Shown here: positions 20,487 through 29,115 of the stretch, piece by piece
How positions within the stretch are numbered: the first letter of the stretch is position 1
How the letters are laid out: every line of letters begins with the position of its first letter
From: JAFAMS01 sp049520515
GTDB lineage: Bacteria; Vulcanimicrobiota; Vulcanimicrobiia; Vulcanimicrobiales; Vulcanimicrobiaceae
Assembly: GCA_049520515.1 (NCBI GenBank)
Contig: JBEKPS010000005.1
Span: 124,001-188,000, forward strand
Direction: 5' to 3'
DNA: 64,000 bases
Translations under genes and position numbers: made by a program
The notes under the pieces: generated by a model
Database searches by the model: none
What the model was told of the DNA's origin: nothing
What the model saw: the letters and a program-made list of their open reading frames with translations, nothing else

Positions 20487-20898
20487 CCTTCTTCTCGTCG
20501 CCAGCCGGTACCGCAATCATCTAGGGGTCCTCTGGAATCTACCGGGCGGACGGCAAGAACCGTACGAGCTCCTCGAGTCTGCACTGAAGCGTGAATTCGA
20601 CGAAGAAGTCTCGCTGGCGGTGGAGATCGTGAACGTCGCCTATGTCGCCGAGTCGTTCGATCGTTCGACGGAAACGCATTTCACGAACATCGCGTTCCTC
20701 GTGCGCTCCGATGCTGAGCCGAAGATGCCCGAGGGCGATCTTCACGCCGTCGATTTCGCGTGGGTGCCGATTGCGTCCATCGGCGAGCGCTTGAGCACTG
20801 ACGTCGTTCGCAAACCGCTGCTCGGCTATTTGGGCGGCGACCGGCACGGATACTACGGATTTCGCGAGGCGGGTATCACGATCGAGTTCAACGACTAG
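20440..20898 (+). CDS. NUDIX hydrolase
   Basis: 152 residues. The Nudix box is 'GGRQEPYELLESALKREFDE' followed by EVSL, matching Gx5Ex7REUxEExGU except that Ser replaces the last Gly. It should hydrolyse a nucleoside diphosphate linked to another group, in the cytoplasm, with Mg2+ held by the Glu residues. ATG 20440 was preferred to an ATG at 20416 because the fold starts 'MKRIHLCTGILERNGSLLLV'. It overlaps the PLD-like gene by 47 bases and the convergent DUF72 gene by 4. Confidence 0.8.
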   Translation: MKRIHLCTGILERNGSLLLVASRYRNHLGVLWNLPGGRQEPYELLESALKREFDEEVSLAVEIVNVAYVAESFDRSTETHFTNIAFLVRSDAEPKMPEGDLHAVDFAWVPIASIGERLSTDVVRKPLLGYLGGDRHGYYGFREAGITIEFND

Positions 20899-21692
20899 CC
20901 GAGCTTCGCGCGTAAGAGCTGCTCGAGCATCTCGGCATTGCGTGCCGCACTGCCGCGACGGTGATTGTTAAAATACGCGTACACTTCCCGGACCCCAGGC
21001 TGCGCCGCAAGATCGATGATGCGGTCGGTCCACGGCAAGAGCTCTTCTTCAGAATATAAATATTCGTAACGCGTCGCAGCATCACCGGTCCACCACTGTT
21101 CGTAGTTGCGGCCATGAAACCGGACGTACGCAATCGGCGAGGTGACGTCAGCGCCGGGACGCATCAAGGTTTGGAACTGCGGCTCATCGACATTGGTCCA
21201 CGAAACGCCCAGTTCGCTGAGCAACATCAGTGTTTCGTTCGTCTGCCATTTGCGGTTGCGGAACTCGACGACGAGCGGAACTGCGTCGAGTGCCGCGCAG
21301 ACCTTGCGCAGATAGGCTTCGTTGCGGGGTTCCGGCTTGAATCCGTTCGGGAATTGCAGCAACCCGCACGCGAACTTTTTGCTTTCGACGAGTGGCTGTA
21401 CGCCGTCGAGCCAGGCTGCCGCATCCGGGTGGACCGCCTCGGCGCCGGCGGCATGCGTAACCGTCCCCGGAACTTTGACCGCAAAGCGGAAGCCCTCGGG
21501 CGTCCGAGCCGCCATCGATGCGAACGTCTTGGCGCCGAGAACGCGGTAGTAGGTCGCATCGATCTCGACCGCACCGAAATGCCGCGCGTAGAACGGCAAC
21601 ATGTCGATCGCCTTGATCTTATCGGGATAGAACGTGCCCTTCCAGTCGGCGTACGAGTATCCGCACGTTCCGACGTAGAGTTTCGCCGGCAT
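20895..21692 (-). CDS. DUF72 family protein (TIM-barrel, YecE-like)
   Basis: 265 residues. The N terminus 'LYVGTCGYSYADWKGTFYP' and the motifs 'VEIDATYYR', 'FRFAVKVPG', 'VVEFRNRKW' and 'AYFNNHRRGSA' are the DUF72/YecE signature. The family adopts a TIM-barrel fold and its biochemical role is uncertain. ATG 21692 starts at the domain. The frame continues upstream to 21860, but that part overlaps the divergent ligase gene. The 3' end overlaps the NUDIX gene by 4 bases (CTAG shared by both stops). Confidence 0.85.
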   Translation of the reverse strand: MPAKLYVGTCGYSYADWKGTFYPDKIKAIDMLPFYARHFGAVEIDATYYRVLGAKTFASMAARTPEGFRFAVKVPGTVTHAAGAEAVHPDAAAWLDGVQPLVESKKFACGLLQFPNGFKPEPRNEAYLRKVCAALDAVPLVVEFRNRKWQTNETLMLLSELGVSWTNVDEPQFQTLMRPGADVTSPIAYVRFHGRNYEQWWTGDAATRYEYLYSEEELLPWTDRIIDLAAQPGVREVYAYFNNHRRGSAARNAEMLEQLLRAKLG

Positions 21693-21752
21693 ATAAAACG
21701 AACTTCGCGGCGCCGGGAGGGAAACCGGCCTCATCGAGGCGGAGAGTCTGCC

Positions 21753-23399
21753 ATGCGAAGCGCCGAGCGCACCAAAACGCCGCTCTTCACCTGGCCGGGC
21801 CTGATCATGGATATCCCGCTTGGAATCGGCGGGATACTCGCGCACGCGACGCGCAACCACGGCGACCGCGAGATCGTCTCGCGTGACGGCGACGAGTTGG
21901 TGCGTTACACCTATGCCGACTTCGGGCGCCGCTGCGCGCAGCTCGCGAATGCGCTTGCGCGCTTAGGGATTCGCCCGGGCGAATGCGTCGCGAGCTTCGC
22001 CTGGAATTCGCACCGGCATCTCGAGCTTTATTACGGTGTACCGGCTTCCGGACTTGTGCTGCACACCGCAAATATCCGGCTGTTTGCGGATCAAATCGCA
22101 TACGTCATCGAGCATGCCGATGATAAGGTGATCTTCGTCGACGCTTCACTTGTCCCGGCGATGCAGAAAGCCATCGACGCGCGTCCCGAGCTTGCCAAGC
22201 GCTCGTACGTCATCATGGGGCAATGCGCGGAGACTCTGCCGAATGCGTACGACTACGAGAAATTGCTCGCGGCGGAATCGACTACGTATGAGTGGCCCTT
22301 GCTCGACGAGCGTGATGCGGCGATGATCTGCTACACGTCAGCAACGACCGGCGATCCGAAAGCAGCCGTCTTTAGCCATCGCTCGACGTTCATCCATGCA
22401 CTCGCGATCAATAGCGCCGACGTCTTCAGCCTTGCGCGCCGCGACGTCATCCTTCCGATCGTGCCGATGTTCCATGTCAACGCCTGGGGAATTCCGTTTG
22501 CCGGCGTGCTTTCAGGCAGTAAGATCGTCATGCCGGGAAGCCGTCTCGATCCGGCGGGGCTCATCGAGCTCTTTGAATCCGAAAAGGTGACGTTCAGCGG
22601 AGGCGTTCCAACTGTCTGGCTCGCTATCCGGGATGCACTGCGTGCCTCAGGAAAACGTTTGCCCTCACTCGAGCGCGTTATCATCGGCGGTTCCGCGGTT
22701 CCACCGCAGCTGCTCGATGATTTGGAATCGCTCGGTATCCGCGTAACGCACGCATGGGGAATGACGGAGATGAGTCCGCTCGGCACGACGGTTCCGCTCT
22801 TCGGCCCCGATGACGGACCGCCCGAAGCGCTCGCGCAACGCAAACGCAAGCAAGGAAAGTTTTCGCCGATCGTCTCCTGGCGCGTGCTCGACGATCTCGG
22901 CAACGAAGTCCCTCAAGACGGCACGACGCGCGGCGAGCTCTGGGTACGCGGGCCGTCCGTCGTTTCGGCGTATTATAAGACGCCGCCCTCAAACGCGTTT
23001 GTGGACGGCTGGTTTCGGACCGGCGATATCGTTACGATCGACAACGACGGTTACATCGAGATCGTCGATCGCTCGAAGGATCTCATCAAATCGGGCGGCG
23101 AGTGGATTAGCTCCGTCGATCTCGAGAACACCTTGATGGGGCATCCGCACATCAAAGAAGCGTGTGTCTTCGGCGTCGCGCATCCGAAGTGGGACGAGCG
23201 TCCGGTAGCTGCAGTTGTCGTGCGCGAGAACGTCACGCTTTCGGAGGACGACGTGCGCTCGTGGCTAGCAGAACGTATCGCAAAGTGGCAGCTGCCCGAC
23301 AAAGTAGTCTTCGTCGATGCGATTCCGCGCACCGGCGTCGGAAAGTTTCTCAAGCGCGAGCTGCGCGAACGCTACAAAGATCTCTATACTAGAGGCTGA
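21753..23399 (+). CDS. Fatty acid-CoA ligase-like AMP-forming enzyme
   Basis: 548 residues of the ANL superfamily. Core motifs: P-loop-like 'CYTSATTGDPKAAVFSHRST', 'VPMFHVNAWG', 'WGMTEMSPLGT', 'GWFRTGDIV', hinge 'VDRSKDLIKSGGEWIS', and the catalytic lysine (about Lys531) in 'RTGVGKFLKREL'. It activates a carboxylic acid as the acyl-adenylate and joins it to CoA; sequence resembles medium/long-chain fatty acid ligases. ATG 21753 has GGAGAG eight bases upstream; the frame is open much further upstream only because it mirrors the DUF72 gene. The 3' end overlaps the PaiB-like gene by 11 bases. Confidence 0.9.
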   Translation: MRSAERTKTPLFTWPGLIMDIPLGIGGILAHATRNHGDREIVSRDGDELVRYTYADFGRRCAQLANALARLGIRPGECVASFAWNSHRHLELYYGVPASGLVLHTANIRLFADQIAYVIEHADDKVIFVDASLVPAMQKAIDARPELAKRSYVIMGQCAETLPNAYDYEKLLAAESTTYEWPLLDERDAAMICYTSATTGDPKAAVFSHRSTFIHALAINSADVFSLARRDVILPIVPMFHVNAWGIPFAGVLSGSKIVMPGSRLDPAGLIELFESEKVTFSGGVPTVWLAIRDALRASGKRLPSLERVIIGGSAVPPQLLDDLESLGIRVTHAWGMTEMSPLGTTVPLFGPDDGPPEALAQRKRKQGKFSPIVSWRVLDDLGNEVPQDGTTRGELWVRGPSVVSAYYKTPPSNAFVDGWFRTGDIVTIDNDGYIEIVDRSKDLIKSGGEWISSVDLENTLMGHPHIKEACVFGVAHPKWDERPVAAVVVRENVTLSEDDVRSWLAERIAKWQLPDKVVFVDAIPRTGVGKFLKRELRERYKDLYTRG

Positions 23400-23991
23400 C
23401 CTCTTCCATCAGCTCTTTGAGCTCTCCGCCGAGCGTGTCGGCGACCCGGCGACGTTCCTCCGGCGTACGGTTTTGACTTAATTTTGCCTTGGCTTCGATT
23501 CGCACGAGCGGAATCTCGAAGCCAACGATCTGGCGCGCCATATGGTCGAAGTATTCTTTGTCGACGTCCTCGACGCTGTAGCGCGGGTTGCGTCCGGATT
23601 CTTCGCGATCGGTCAACTCGCGTAAGAGCTCGCGGACTTCGGCCGGATCGTCGATGATCTTAGCTTTCCCATACGCATGGACGGCGGTGTAGTTCCAGGT
23701 TGGAACGGCCGGCCCGTCCGTCTTGTACCAGGTCGGCGAGACATACGCGTGCGGACCGGTGAAGATCGTAAGCTGCTGCGACTCGCCGAATGATTCCCAG
23801 TGCGGATTCGCGCGCGCCATGTGCGCGCGCAAGGTGCCCAGCGGCGCGGGCTCGGGATCGTAAAGGAACGGCAGATGCGTCGCAAAGAGCTCGCCGCGAA
23901 ACGTCGTCACGAGCGTTGCGAACGCATTGGTTTGCATGAACGTACGAATCCACTCGGGATCGTCGACGATGAAATGTTTCGGAATATACAT
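23389..23991 (-). CDS. PaiB-family FMN-binding protein
   Basis: 200 residues with the PaiB signature: 'MYIPKHFIVDD' at the start, 'ATLVTTFRGELFATHLPFLYD', 'FTGPHAYVSPTWYKTDGPAV', 'PTWNYTAVHAYGKA' and 'QIVGFEIPLVRIEAKAKLSQ'. PaiB proteins are FMN-binding split-barrel proteins first described as negative regulators of sporulation and protease genes in Bacillus; most are probably flavin enzymes. Its ATG shares a base with the TAA of the upstream NimA-like gene (TAATG), so the pair is one operon. Confidence 0.88.
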   Translation of the reverse strand: MYIPKHFIVDDPEWIRTFMQTNAFATLVTTFRGELFATHLPFLYDPEPAPLGTLRAHMARANPHWESFGESQQLTIFTGPHAYVSPTWYKTDGPAVPTWNYTAVHAYGKAKIIDDPAEVRELLRELTDREESGRNPRYSVEDVDKEYFDHMARQIVGFEIPLVRIEAKAKLSQNRTPEERRRVADTLGGELKELMEEVSL

Positions 23992-24626
23992 TAGCGCTTA
24001 TAGCTTAACACATAGTCGGGAATGCCGACGATCGGCGGCACCGCCGGATCGGAGATCGGTGGACCGTACGTGGTCCGCAGCGGCAATACGCCGGCCCACA
24101 CTAGTCGCTCGAAATCGTCGCGATCGTCGAGCGGCCCACCCGTGCGCACCTTTGCGCTTGCTTCATCGAGCGAAAGCTTCAAAACGGACGTTGCGGTCAG
24201 CTCTTTCTCGTTCGGAGAACGTGCTTCGCGCGAGCGTCCCGGTACGAGATGCTCGACGATGCGTTCGAGTCCGTGCAGCTTTTCTTCGATTTTGCTCACG
24301 AGCTGCGCGTTTCCATAGATCATCACCGAGCGGTAGTTCATCGAATGCTTGAACGTACTGCGCGCCAGCACCAATCCGTCAGTCAGCGTCACCGTCACGC
24401 AGACCGGAACGCCCTCCGCCATCGTTTTGCACCAGAACGCGACCGCGCTACCGTGCAGGTACATGCAATCGCCGTCGCGGCCGTACGCAGTCGGAATCAC
24501 GATCGGAGACTCGGCTGCCTGGAAGCCGACGTGCGCGATCATGCCTTCGTCCAAAATCGCGTAGATCGGCTCTGGATCGTAGACGCCGCGCTCGGGGTGA
24601 CGACGCACGCGCAGCCGGGTTTGCAT
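23991..24626 (-). CDS. NimA-like flavoprotein of the pyridoxamine 5'-phosphate oxidase superfamily
   Basis: 211 residues. 'RRHPERGVYDPEPIYAILDE', 'HVGFQAAESPIVIPTAYGRD' and 'MYLHGSAVAFW' are typical of COG3467 (NimA-related) FMN split-barrel proteins. The reaction is unknown; relatives reduce nitroimidazoles or bind haem or flavin. ATG 24626 has AAAGGAAAG upstream. It is divergent from a MocR-type regulator only 31 bases away, an arrangement often seen when MocR controls PLP- or FMN-related genes. Confidence 0.82.
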   Translation of the reverse strand: MQTRLRVRRHPERGVYDPEPIYAILDEGMIAHVGFQAAESPIVIPTAYGRDGDCMYLHGSAVAFWCKTMAEGVPVCVTVTLTDGLVLARSTFKHSMNYRSVMIYGNAQLVSKIEEKLHGLERIVEHLVPGRSREARSPNEKELTATSVLKLSLDEASAKVRTGGPLDDRDDFERLVWAGVLPLRTTYGPPISDPAVPPIVGIPDYVLSYKR

Positions 24627-24649
24627 GACGCACTTTCCTTTGTTATAGT
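24621..24649 (+). promoter_or_regulatory. Probable promoter of the MocR gene, giving a leaderless transcript
   Basis: TTGCAT (24621-24626), a 17-base spacer and TATAGT (24644-24649) fit the sigma-70 consensus. The expected transcription start is at about 24656-24658, at or within two bases of the GTG start codon of the regulator, so the mRNA would be leaderless. The minus-strand -10-like TACTAT for the NimA-like gene overlaps the same bases. The -35 hexamer overlaps the divergent gene's start codon. Confidence 0.5.
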
Positions 24650-24657
24650 ACAAACTA

Positions 24658-25986
24658 GTGAACGTACCATCACGATACCAAATCGGTGGCGAAGGGTCAA
24701 ACGCGATCGCAGCCAGCATCGAGCGCGAGATTCGCGATGGTCGCCTCCGGCCGGGGGCAAAACTGCCCACGGTCCGCGCGCTCGCAAAACAACTGCAACG
24801 CAGTCACGGAACGATTGCGGCCGCGTATCGTCTTCTGCAAACGCGCGGCGTAATCGTATCCGACGGGCGCCGTGGAACGATCGTGCGCCCGGAACCGCCG
24901 GTCTTCCGCAGTATCGGAAGGCTCGACGTTGCAGCCGATCTCGAAAACCTTGCGGACGGCAATCCGGATCCCGCACTGCTTCCGCGTTTTACGAACGCGC
25001 TGCGCTCGGTGCCAAAGGAACCCGTACTCTACGGCGGTCCCGCGCACGATGCGCGCTTGATGGAACGTGCGGCACGCGCCTTCAAGAACGACGACGTTGG
25101 TTACAGCGCGACGGCGGTTCTGGGTGGCGCACTCGACGGCATCGAGCGCGCGCTGACTGCAAATCTCCGTGCCGGCGACGAAGTCGCCGTTGAGGATCCG
25201 ATTTATCCCGCGCACCTCGATCTACTCGGCGCACTCGGCTTGACGCCGATTCCCGTTCCCCTTGATGCGCAGGGGATGCTCCCCGATCGCCTCGCCGCGG
25301 CGATACGGCGTGGCGCTCGTGCTCTGTTAATCTCGCCTCGCGCGCAGAATCCAACCGGCGCCGCCATCGATGCAAAACGCCAAGCCGAGCTGCGCGCCAC
25401 GATTGCACGCGCCGAAGATCTCTTCGTGATCGAAGACGATCACGCGTGGCTTGTCGCGGGCGCATCCTATCGAAGCCTCACGCTCGAGCGCGAGCGCTGG
25501 TTCGTAGTGCGCTCGTTCTCGAAACCCTTCGGCCCCGATCTTCGCGTTGCAATCGCGGCCGGCGATCCGGCGACGATCGCGCGCATCAAGGGCACGCAAC
25601 AGCTCGGAGTCGGATGGGTCTCTCATATTCTGCAATCGACGGCCCTTGCGTTGTGGTCTGATCCCGCGGTGATGCGCGCAATCGATCGTGCGCGTACAGC
25701 CTATGCGCAGCGCCGCGGCATGCTGATTACCGCGCTTGCGAACGTTGGAATCGACGTCTCGATTCCAAGTGGGCTCAACTGCTGGATCCCGGTCGCAGAC
25801 GAATCGGCGACGCTTGCCCTGTTGCGAGCGGCGGGTTACGCATGCGCTCCTGGAGCACGTTTTCGGATCGAATCCGCGCCCGCGATTCGCGCCACGATCA
25901 CACGCCTGGGGAGCCGCACCGCCGCCGGATTCGCGGCAGCGCTGTCTCAGAGCAGGCATACGAGCACGGCAACTCGCAGCACCTAG
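24658..25986 (+). CDS. MocR-type transcriptional regulator (GntR HTH + aminotransferase-like domain)
   Basis: 442 residues. An N-terminal GntR winged helix (residues ~12-78: 'IAASIEREIRDGRLRPGAKL', 'LQRSHGTIAAAYRLLQTRGV') is joined to a fold-type I aminotransferase domain with 'ISPRAQNPTGAAI', 'FVIEDDHAW' and the PLP lysine Lys289 in 'RSFSKPFGPD'. MocR proteins such as PdxR and GabR use bound PLP as an effector. It starts at GTG 24658 with no Shine-Dalgarno, in line with a leaderless mRNA. It probably controls the divergent flavoprotein pair. Confidence 0.88.
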   Translation: MNVPSRYQIGGEGSNAIAASIEREIRDGRLRPGAKLPTVRALAKQLQRSHGTIAAAYRLLQTRGVIVSDGRRGTIVRPEPPVFRSIGRLDVAADLENLADGNPDPALLPRFTNALRSVPKEPVLYGGPAHDARLMERAARAFKNDDVGYSATAVLGGALDGIERALTANLRAGDEVAVEDPIYPAHLDLLGALGLTPIPVPLDAQGMLPDRLAAAIRRGARALLISPRAQNPTGAAIDAKRQAELRATIARAEDLFVIEDDHAWLVAGASYRSLTLERERWFVVRSFSKPFGPDLRVAIAAGDPATIARIKGTQQLGVGWVSHILQSTALALWSDPAVMRAIDRARTAYAQRRGMLITALANVGIDVSIPSGLNCWIPVADESATLALLRAAGYACAPGARFRIESAPAIRATITRLGSRTAAGFAAALSQSRHTSTATRST

Positions 25987-25992
25987 GCGCCC

Positions 25993-27132
25993 ATGTCTCT
26001 AGATATCGACATTGCCGCAGGGCAGGATGCTTTGCGCGCGATGCGCACCGACGACGCGATCGCCGCGTTCAATCGCGCGGTCGCTACCGACCCAGAAAAC
26101 GTCCCCGCACATCTCGGCTTATACGAAGCCTACCAGATCAAAGGGGATCGAACGCGCGCACTCGAGCACCAAGCTCGGGCGCTCGAGCGACAACGGCTGT
26201 TTCTCGAGAAACCCACTCCTCCGGGTGCGCCGACCGTTTTGCTCGTCGCGATTCCAGGCGACTGGCAAGCCAACGTTCCGCTGGAGTTCTTGTATAACTC
26301 GCTCAACCTCGGAATTATCAAGATGTTCGTCGACGACGTCGATCCGCTGCCGCCACGCGGCGTGCTTCCACCGTTCGACGTTATCTTCAACATCATCGGA
26401 CATTCGGAGCAATCCGGCACGACGCTAAAGCTGCTCGAGAATTGGTTCCCGAAGCTCGGCGAGCGCGTGCTCAACGATCCGGCGCGCGTGCAGAGGCTCA
26501 GTCGTGACGGCGTCGCTCGCGATTTCGCGGATCTCGAGGGAGCGCTCGTACCCGTGACGCGAAGAGTGAGCCGCTCGAATATCGTCGTCGACGGCTCCTA
26601 TGTCATTCGTCCGGTCGGATCGCAAGCCGGTTCGAACTTCTCCAAGATCGAGACGCCCGAGGAGCTCAGCGCATACCTCGCAGCGACTCCCGGCGATGAG
26701 TTCTATTTGATGCCGTTCGTCGACTATCGCCGCAAAGACGGCTACTTTCGAAAGTACCGGATCATCTTTGTCGGTGGCGTCCCCTACGCGCATCATTTGG
26801 CCATCTCGCAGAACTGGATGGTCCATTACTACAACGCGCTCAACGCGCAAGAGCAATGGATACGCGACGAGGAGGAACGTTTTGTCGCCGACGTCGGCAA
26901 CGTCTTCGACGGTCCACGCGCGCGCGTTTTAGAGGAGATCGCTCGGCGCGTCGGCCTTGATTACTTCGGCATTGACTGCAGCGTCCTCGAGGATGGAAGA
27001 GTGCTGATCTTCGAGATCGATCCGGCGGTGATCGTCCATCTCGCTGACTCAGTCGAGCTCTATCCTTATAAACACAAATACGTCCCGCGCATCCCCGCGG
27101 CACTGGAAAGATTGATTCGTTCGAGCGTGTAG
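25993..27132 (+). CDS. TPR and ATP-grasp domain protein (RimK/glutathione synthase-like ligase)
   Basis: 379 residues. Residues ~5-70 hold two TPR-like helical pairs ('DDAIAAFNRAVATDPENVPA'). The rest is an ATP-grasp fold: 'YVIRPVGSQAGSNFSKIET' (glycine-rich loop), 'FYLMPFVDYRRKDGYFRKYR' and the metal-binding end 'GIDCSVLEDGRVLIFEIDPA'. The usual Asn of the 'FExN' motif is Asp here. Such enzymes join a carboxylate to an amine via an acyl-phosphate; substrates are unknown. It begins 6 bases behind the MocR stop, so they may form an operon. A large hairpin follows its stop. Confidence 0.8.
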   Translation: MSLDIDIAAGQDALRAMRTDDAIAAFNRAVATDPENVPAHLGLYEAYQIKGDRTRALEHQARALERQRLFLEKPTPPGAPTVLLVAIPGDWQANVPLEFLYNSLNLGIIKMFVDDVDPLPPRGVLPPFDVIFNIIGHSEQSGTTLKLLENWFPKLGERVLNDPARVQRLSRDGVARDFADLEGALVPVTRRVSRSNIVVDGSYVIRPVGSQAGSNFSKIETPEELSAYLAATPGDEFYLMPFVDYRRKDGYFRKYRIIFVGGVPYAHHLAISQNWMVHYYNALNAQEQWIRDEEERFVADVGNVFDGPRARVLEEIARRVGLDYFGIDCSVLEDGRVLIFEIDPAVIVHLADSVELYPYKHKYVPRIPAALERLIRSSV

Positions 27133-27183
27133 TCGAGGGACAGCGGCTGTCGTCAGACGGTAAGCATTGCCGCTGGCCCTCGA
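27133..27183. terminator. Large hairpin between convergent genes, possible bidirectional terminator
   Basis: TCGAGGG-A-CAGCGG pairs with CCGCTG-G-CCCTCGA: 13 base pairs interrupted by one A/G mismatch, around a 23-base loop. It fills the space between the stop of the ATP-grasp gene and that of the convergent permease gene. There is no long T-tract on either side, so termination may need Rho or the hairpin may protect 3' ends. Confidence 0.55.
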
Positions 27184-27193
27184 GTACGAGCAC

Positions 27194-28408
27194 TTACTCG
27201 AAGCGAAGTGCCTCGATTGGGTTCAATTGCGACGCGCGGCGGGCCGGCGCGTATCCGAAGAAGATACCGACGAGCGCCGAGAACCCGATCGCAAGCGCGA
27301 CGCTTGCAGGCGGAATCGACGTCGCCCAACCCGCAGTCATCGAGACCATGACGGTCGCGACGGCGCCAACCAGCGCACCGATCGCGCCGCCGGCGGTCGC
27401 GAGCACGGTCGCCTCGATCAAGAACTGACGCAAGATCACGGAGTTGCGCGCCCCGACGGCCATGCGCAATCCGATTTCACGTGTCCGTTCCGTGACGGAG
27501 ACGAGCATGATGTTCATGATGCCGATTCCGCCGACGAGCAACGAGACCGACGCGACTCCGGCGAGCAGTACCGCGAGGATGTTCCCGGTTTGCGAAGCCG
27601 TTGCCGCGATATCTTGCAGATTGCGAATTTGGAAATCGTCCGGGCGGCCCGCGACGATGCGATGCCGCTGCTCGAGCAAACCGGTTATCTCTGTTTGGAC
27701 GGTGTCGGTTTGCGACGGATCCGCCGCGGAAACGAGCAGCATTGCGACGTTCGTTTGTCCCGTCATGCGCTCGAGCGAAGCCGTGTAAGGGATGAGAACC
27801 GTATCGTCTTGATCTTGTCCGACGCCGCTCTGACCCTTCGAGCTGAGCTCGCCGACGACAGTGTACGGTACGCTACCGACCAGAATCGTTTGCCCGATAG
27901 GCGAGGAGCTCGGAAACAGATTCTGCACGACGGTCTGACCCAACACCGCGACTTTGCCGGCCGAGTCAACGTCGGCTTGCGTGAAGAACGACCCCGAAGC
28001 GATCGGCCACGAGCGGATGAACGGGAAGGTCGGCGCGACGCCGGTAACCGTCGTCTGCCAGTTGTTGCCGTTCGCGACGACTTGCGTGCGCGAGTTGACT
28101 TCCGGAGAGACGGCCGCAACGCCGGGTAACTGCGCGATCGCCATGCCGTCAGCCGGCGTCAACGTCGATGCGCCGCCGTTGCCGGTGCGCACACCGCCTT
28201 GATTGAGACTGCCGGGCATCACGATCAGCATGTTGCTGCCGAGCGCATTGATCTGTTGTTGAACGGAATTACGCGCGCCAACGCCGATTCCGACGGTCAC
28301 GATGACGGCAGCGACGCCGATGATGATCCCAAGCATGGTGAGTATCGAGCGAACGCGGTTGCGCAAGAGCGCCTGCGCCGCAAGTCGGAGTGTTGCGAGG
28401 AATGTCAT
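27194..28408 (-). CDS. MacB-type ABC exporter permease
   Basis: 404 residues with MacB_PCD and FtsX domains: one N-terminal helix ('ILTMLGIIIGVAAVIVTVGI'), a large periplasmic domain (~45-270), then three helices near the C terminus ('LLVGGIGIMNIMLVSVTERT', 'REIGLRMAVGARNSVILRQF'). Unlike E. coli MacB the ATPase is a separate gene, as in LolCD- and YknYZ-type systems. It overlaps the ATPase gene by 4 bases. It probably works with the adaptor upstream to move a peptide, antibiotic or lipid out of the cell. Confidence 0.9.
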   Translation of the reverse strand: MTFLATLRLAAQALLRNRVRSILTMLGIIIGVAAVIVTVGIGVGARNSVQQQINALGSNMLIVMPGSLNQGGVRTGNGGASTLTPADGMAIAQLPGVAAVSPEVNSRTQVVANGNNWQTTVTGVAPTFPFIRSWPIASGSFFTQADVDSAGKVAVLGQTVVQNLFPSSSPIGQTILVGSVPYTVVGELSSKGQSGVGQDQDDTVLIPYTASLERMTGQTNVAMLLVSAADPSQTDTVQTEITGLLEQRHRIVAGRPDDFQIRNLQDIAATASQTGNILAVLLAGVASVSLLVGGIGIMNIMLVSVTERTREIGLRMAVGARNSVILRQFLIEATVLATAGGAIGALVGAVATVMVSMTAGWATSIPPASVALAIGFSALVGIFFGYAPARRASQLNPIEALRFE

Positions 28409-29115
28409 CGCAGTATTGCTTCCTGTGACTCCACGGAACGGTCGGAGAGAATCTTACCGTCGCGGAATGTCACGATTCGTTTGGCATGCGCGGCCACGTC
28501 CGGCTCGTGCGTGACGAGCATGATCGTGATGCCGCGCTCTTCGTTGAGCCTGCGGAAGAGCGCCATGACGTCTTCCGAGGATTTCGTGTCGAGCGCGCCC
28601 GTCGGCTCGTCAGCCAGGATCAGAGCCGGATCGTTGACGAGCGATCGCGCGATTGCAACGCGCTGCTGCTGTCCGCCCGAGAGCTGATTCGGCTGATGGT
28701 TTGCAACGTGCGCGAGACCGACGAGACCGAGTGCTTCCAGTGCTGCTGCACGTCGAAGTTGAGGGTCGACGCCTGCATACACCATCGGAAGCTCGACGTT
28801 CTCGACCGCCGTCGTACGCGGGAGCAGGTTGTAGGCCTGGAACACGAATCCGAGGCGATGGCTTCTTGTGTCCGCGAGATCGTCGGTTGAGAGCGACGAG
28901 ACTTCGCGTCCTTCGAAGCGATAGATCCCACTCGTCGGGCGATCGAGCATCCCGACGATGTGCATGAAGGTCGATTTACCCGAGCCCGAAGGGCCCATGA
29001 CGGCGACGAATTCTCCCGGATTGATGGTGAGATCGACGCCGTCAAGAGCACGGACCGTGTGGTCCATCATCGGATAGTCCTTGACCAGATTGGTGACTGC
29101 AACAACGGGTGTCAT
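28405..29115 (-). CDS. ABC exporter ATPase (MacB/LolD family)
   Basis: 236 residues with Walker A 'GPSGSGKST', signature 'LSGGQQQRVAIARSL', Walker B 'LILADEPTGALD' and the H-loop 'MLVTHEPDVAAHA'. It belongs to the MacB/LolD/YknY type that pairs with FtsX-like permeases. It hydrolyses ATP at the cytoplasmic face to drive the mechanotransmission cycle. It overlaps the genes on both sides by 4 bases (ATGA), giving the operon adaptor-ATPase-permease. Confidence 0.93.
   Translation of the reverse strand: MTPVVAVTNLVKDYPMMDHTVRALDGVDLTINPGEFVAVMGPSGSGKSTFMHIVGMLDRPTSGIYRFEGREVSSLSTDDLADTRSHRLGFVFQAYNLLPRTTAVENVELPMVYAGVDPQLRRAAALEALGLVGLAHVANHQPNQLSGGQQQRVAIARSLVNDPALILADEPTGALDTKSSEDVMALFRRLNEERGITIMLVTHEPDVAAHAKRIVTFRDGKILSDRSVESQEAILR

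Noticed and set aside
21114..21752. Long N-terminal extension of the acyl-CoA ligase
   Set aside because: The stretch is the antisense of the DUF72 gene; a good ribosome-binding site and the normal ANL start lie at ATG 21753.
24249..25193. 314-codon plus-strand frame crossing the NimA-like and MocR genes
   Set aside because: It is out of frame with two well-supported genes on opposite strands and shows no domain.
27167..28129. 320-codon plus-strand frame opposite the MacB-type permease
   Set aside because: The permease has clear FtsX/MacB motifs; the other frame is rich in Arg and Asp from reverse-complemented codons and lacks any motif.
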